Shown here piece by piece: positions 32,986 to 33,557 of a stretch of DNA of 33,557 nt. The stretch's first letter is position 1. Every line of letters starts with the position of its first letter. Both the position numbers and the translations under genes were made by a program. Source of the DNA: Candidatus Bathyarchaeota archaeon (lineage in GTDB: Archaea; Thermoproteota; Bathyarchaeia; Bathyarchaeales; Bathyarchaeaceae). The stretch is taken from assembly GCA_030615265.1 (NCBI GenBank), contig JAUWZP010000013.1, positions 1-33,557 on the forward strand. Direction: 5' to 3'. Under the pieces are notes generated by a model. It was not told the origin of the DNA. It did no database searches and saw nothing but the letters and a program-made list of their open reading frames with translations.

Positions 32986-33557
32986 ATGAAAATTACTGCT
33001 GATAGAACTATGCGAAGAACAGAGTCAATAAGATTACAGAAAGTTAAAGAGAACCTCAGAACTAACCTCATCGGAAAAACTATTCACTGGTTTTCTGAAG
33101 TTACTTCCACAAATGATTTGGCAAAGGAAATAGCTGCCATAGGAGCCAGAGAAGGAACGATAATTCTTGCAGAGACCCAAACCCGTGGCAAAGGAAGACT
33201 CAGCAGAAAATGGATATCTCCAAGAGGAGGAATATGGCTTTCAATAATTCTGCGACCAAGACTTAGCGTCAAAGACACTCCAAAACTAACGGTGATGACA
33301 TCTCTGGCTGTAGCTAAAACCATCAATCAACTTTTCAGCTTGAAGACTGAGGTCAAATGGCCCAACGATGTTCTAATCAACACCAAAAAAGTGTGCGGCA
33401 TCCTAACCGAAGCCAACACGAGAGACAGCATAACCAACTTTGTCGTGGTTGGCATGGGAATCAACGCTAACATCGAATTGAATTCTTTACCTAAACAAGT
33501 AAGGGAGAACGCCACATCTTTGAAGCACGAGTTGAAACGAGAGATTGACCGCGAACA
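32986..33557 (+). CDS. birA: Biotin-protein ligase (partial, 3' end off the window)
   Basis: Open from ATG 32986 (or ATG 33010) to the right edge, about 190 residues. The biotin- and ATP-binding motif TRGKGRLSRKW (residues 66-76) and KWPNDVLI (124-131) are complete, as is VVGMGIN (154-160). It attaches biotin to carboxylases through biotinyl-AMP. No N-terminal DNA-binding domain is present, so it is a ligase only and not a BirA repressor. Biotin carboxylases such as propionyl-CoA carboxylase would fit the nearby methylmalonyl-CoA epimerase (inference). C-terminal end missing. Confidence 0.93.
   Translation, partial: MKITADRTMRRTESIRLQKVKENLRTNLIGKTIHWFSEVTSTNDLAKEIAAIGAREGTIILAETQTRGKGRLSRKWISPRGGIWLSIILRPRLSVKDTPKLTVMTSLAVAKTINQLFSLKTEVKWPNDVLINTKKVCGILTEANTRDSITNFVVVGMGINANIELNSLPKQVRENATSLKHELKREIDRE

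Overview
The window looks like chromosomal DNA of an uncultured, anaerobic, non-halophilic archaeon. Evidence: AT-rich TATA-like boxes about 25-35 nt before several starts; TTG/GTG starts behind GGAG/GGTG Shine-Dalgarno sites; an AbrB-PhoU regulator; RadA/KaiC-like proteins; thiolase with a DUF35 partner; an F420-type LLM oxidoreductase; an aldehyde:ferredoxin oxidoreductase (AOR); and a biotin ligase without a DNA-binding domain. The gene mix recalls Bathyarchaeia-like lineages, but that placement is inference.

Layout. 1-612: start of a PhoU-like gene on the minus strand, cut by the left edge. 739-3608: a tight plus-strand operon of MoaD-like protein, 47-aa zinc ribbon, AOR and a four-cluster ferredoxin. 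3619-5399: a minus-strand pair, a small unknown protein followed by an HdrD-like iron-sulfur protein with a short FAD-domain remnant. 5526-7332: a decayed enoyl-CoA hydratase, a 530-bp non-coding stretch with three copies of a ~40-nt repeat, and an intact crotonase with a C-terminal zinc ribbon. 7523-11068: an 1181-aa AAA-TPR protein ending in a KaiC-like domain whose P-loop is replaced. 11302-13984: thiolase, DUF35 protein and LLM oxidoreductase. 14007-19249, minus strand: ABC exporter, dodecin, glutamine synthetase and acyl-CoA dehydrogenase with an extra C-terminal domain. 19391-22391, plus strand: B12-dependent ribonucleotide reductase, cobalamin adenosyltransferase and MazG-like pyrophosphatase. 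22395-28444: radical SAM protein, HypE/PurM-like protein, ECF S-component, OB-fold protein, MFS transporter and a bactofilin-like repeat protein. 28755-33557: KaiC-like ATPase, frameshifted wHTH/pseudo-KaiC protein, small zinc protein, methylmalonyl-CoA epimerase, MFS transporter, tyrosine-recombinase remnant and biotin ligase (cut by the right edge).

How the genes fit together. Much of the window serves acyl-CoA and aldehyde or aromatic-type acid metabolism (AOR and ferredoxin, crotonases, acyl-CoA dehydrogenase, thiolase, epimerase), with electrons carried by ferredoxin, flavin and probably F420. The RNR operon is self-consistent: one gene makes the AdoCbl cofactor of the next enzyme's reaction and a third hydrolyses NTPs.

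Most notable signals: (1) two proteins about 800 codons apart in size sharing a ~225-residue KaiC-like domain with SPSCDERD where the Walker A motif should be; (2) the ribonucleotide reductase ends at TAA and the next in-frame codons read VCPTC, the expected redox tail; (3) frame breaks in the wHTH/pseudo-KaiC gene and in a small zinc protein, each explained by one lost A; (4) a three-copy 40-nt repeat; (5) acyl-CoA dehydrogenase carrying a winged-helix-like tail. No tRNA, rRNA or CRISPR array was seen.
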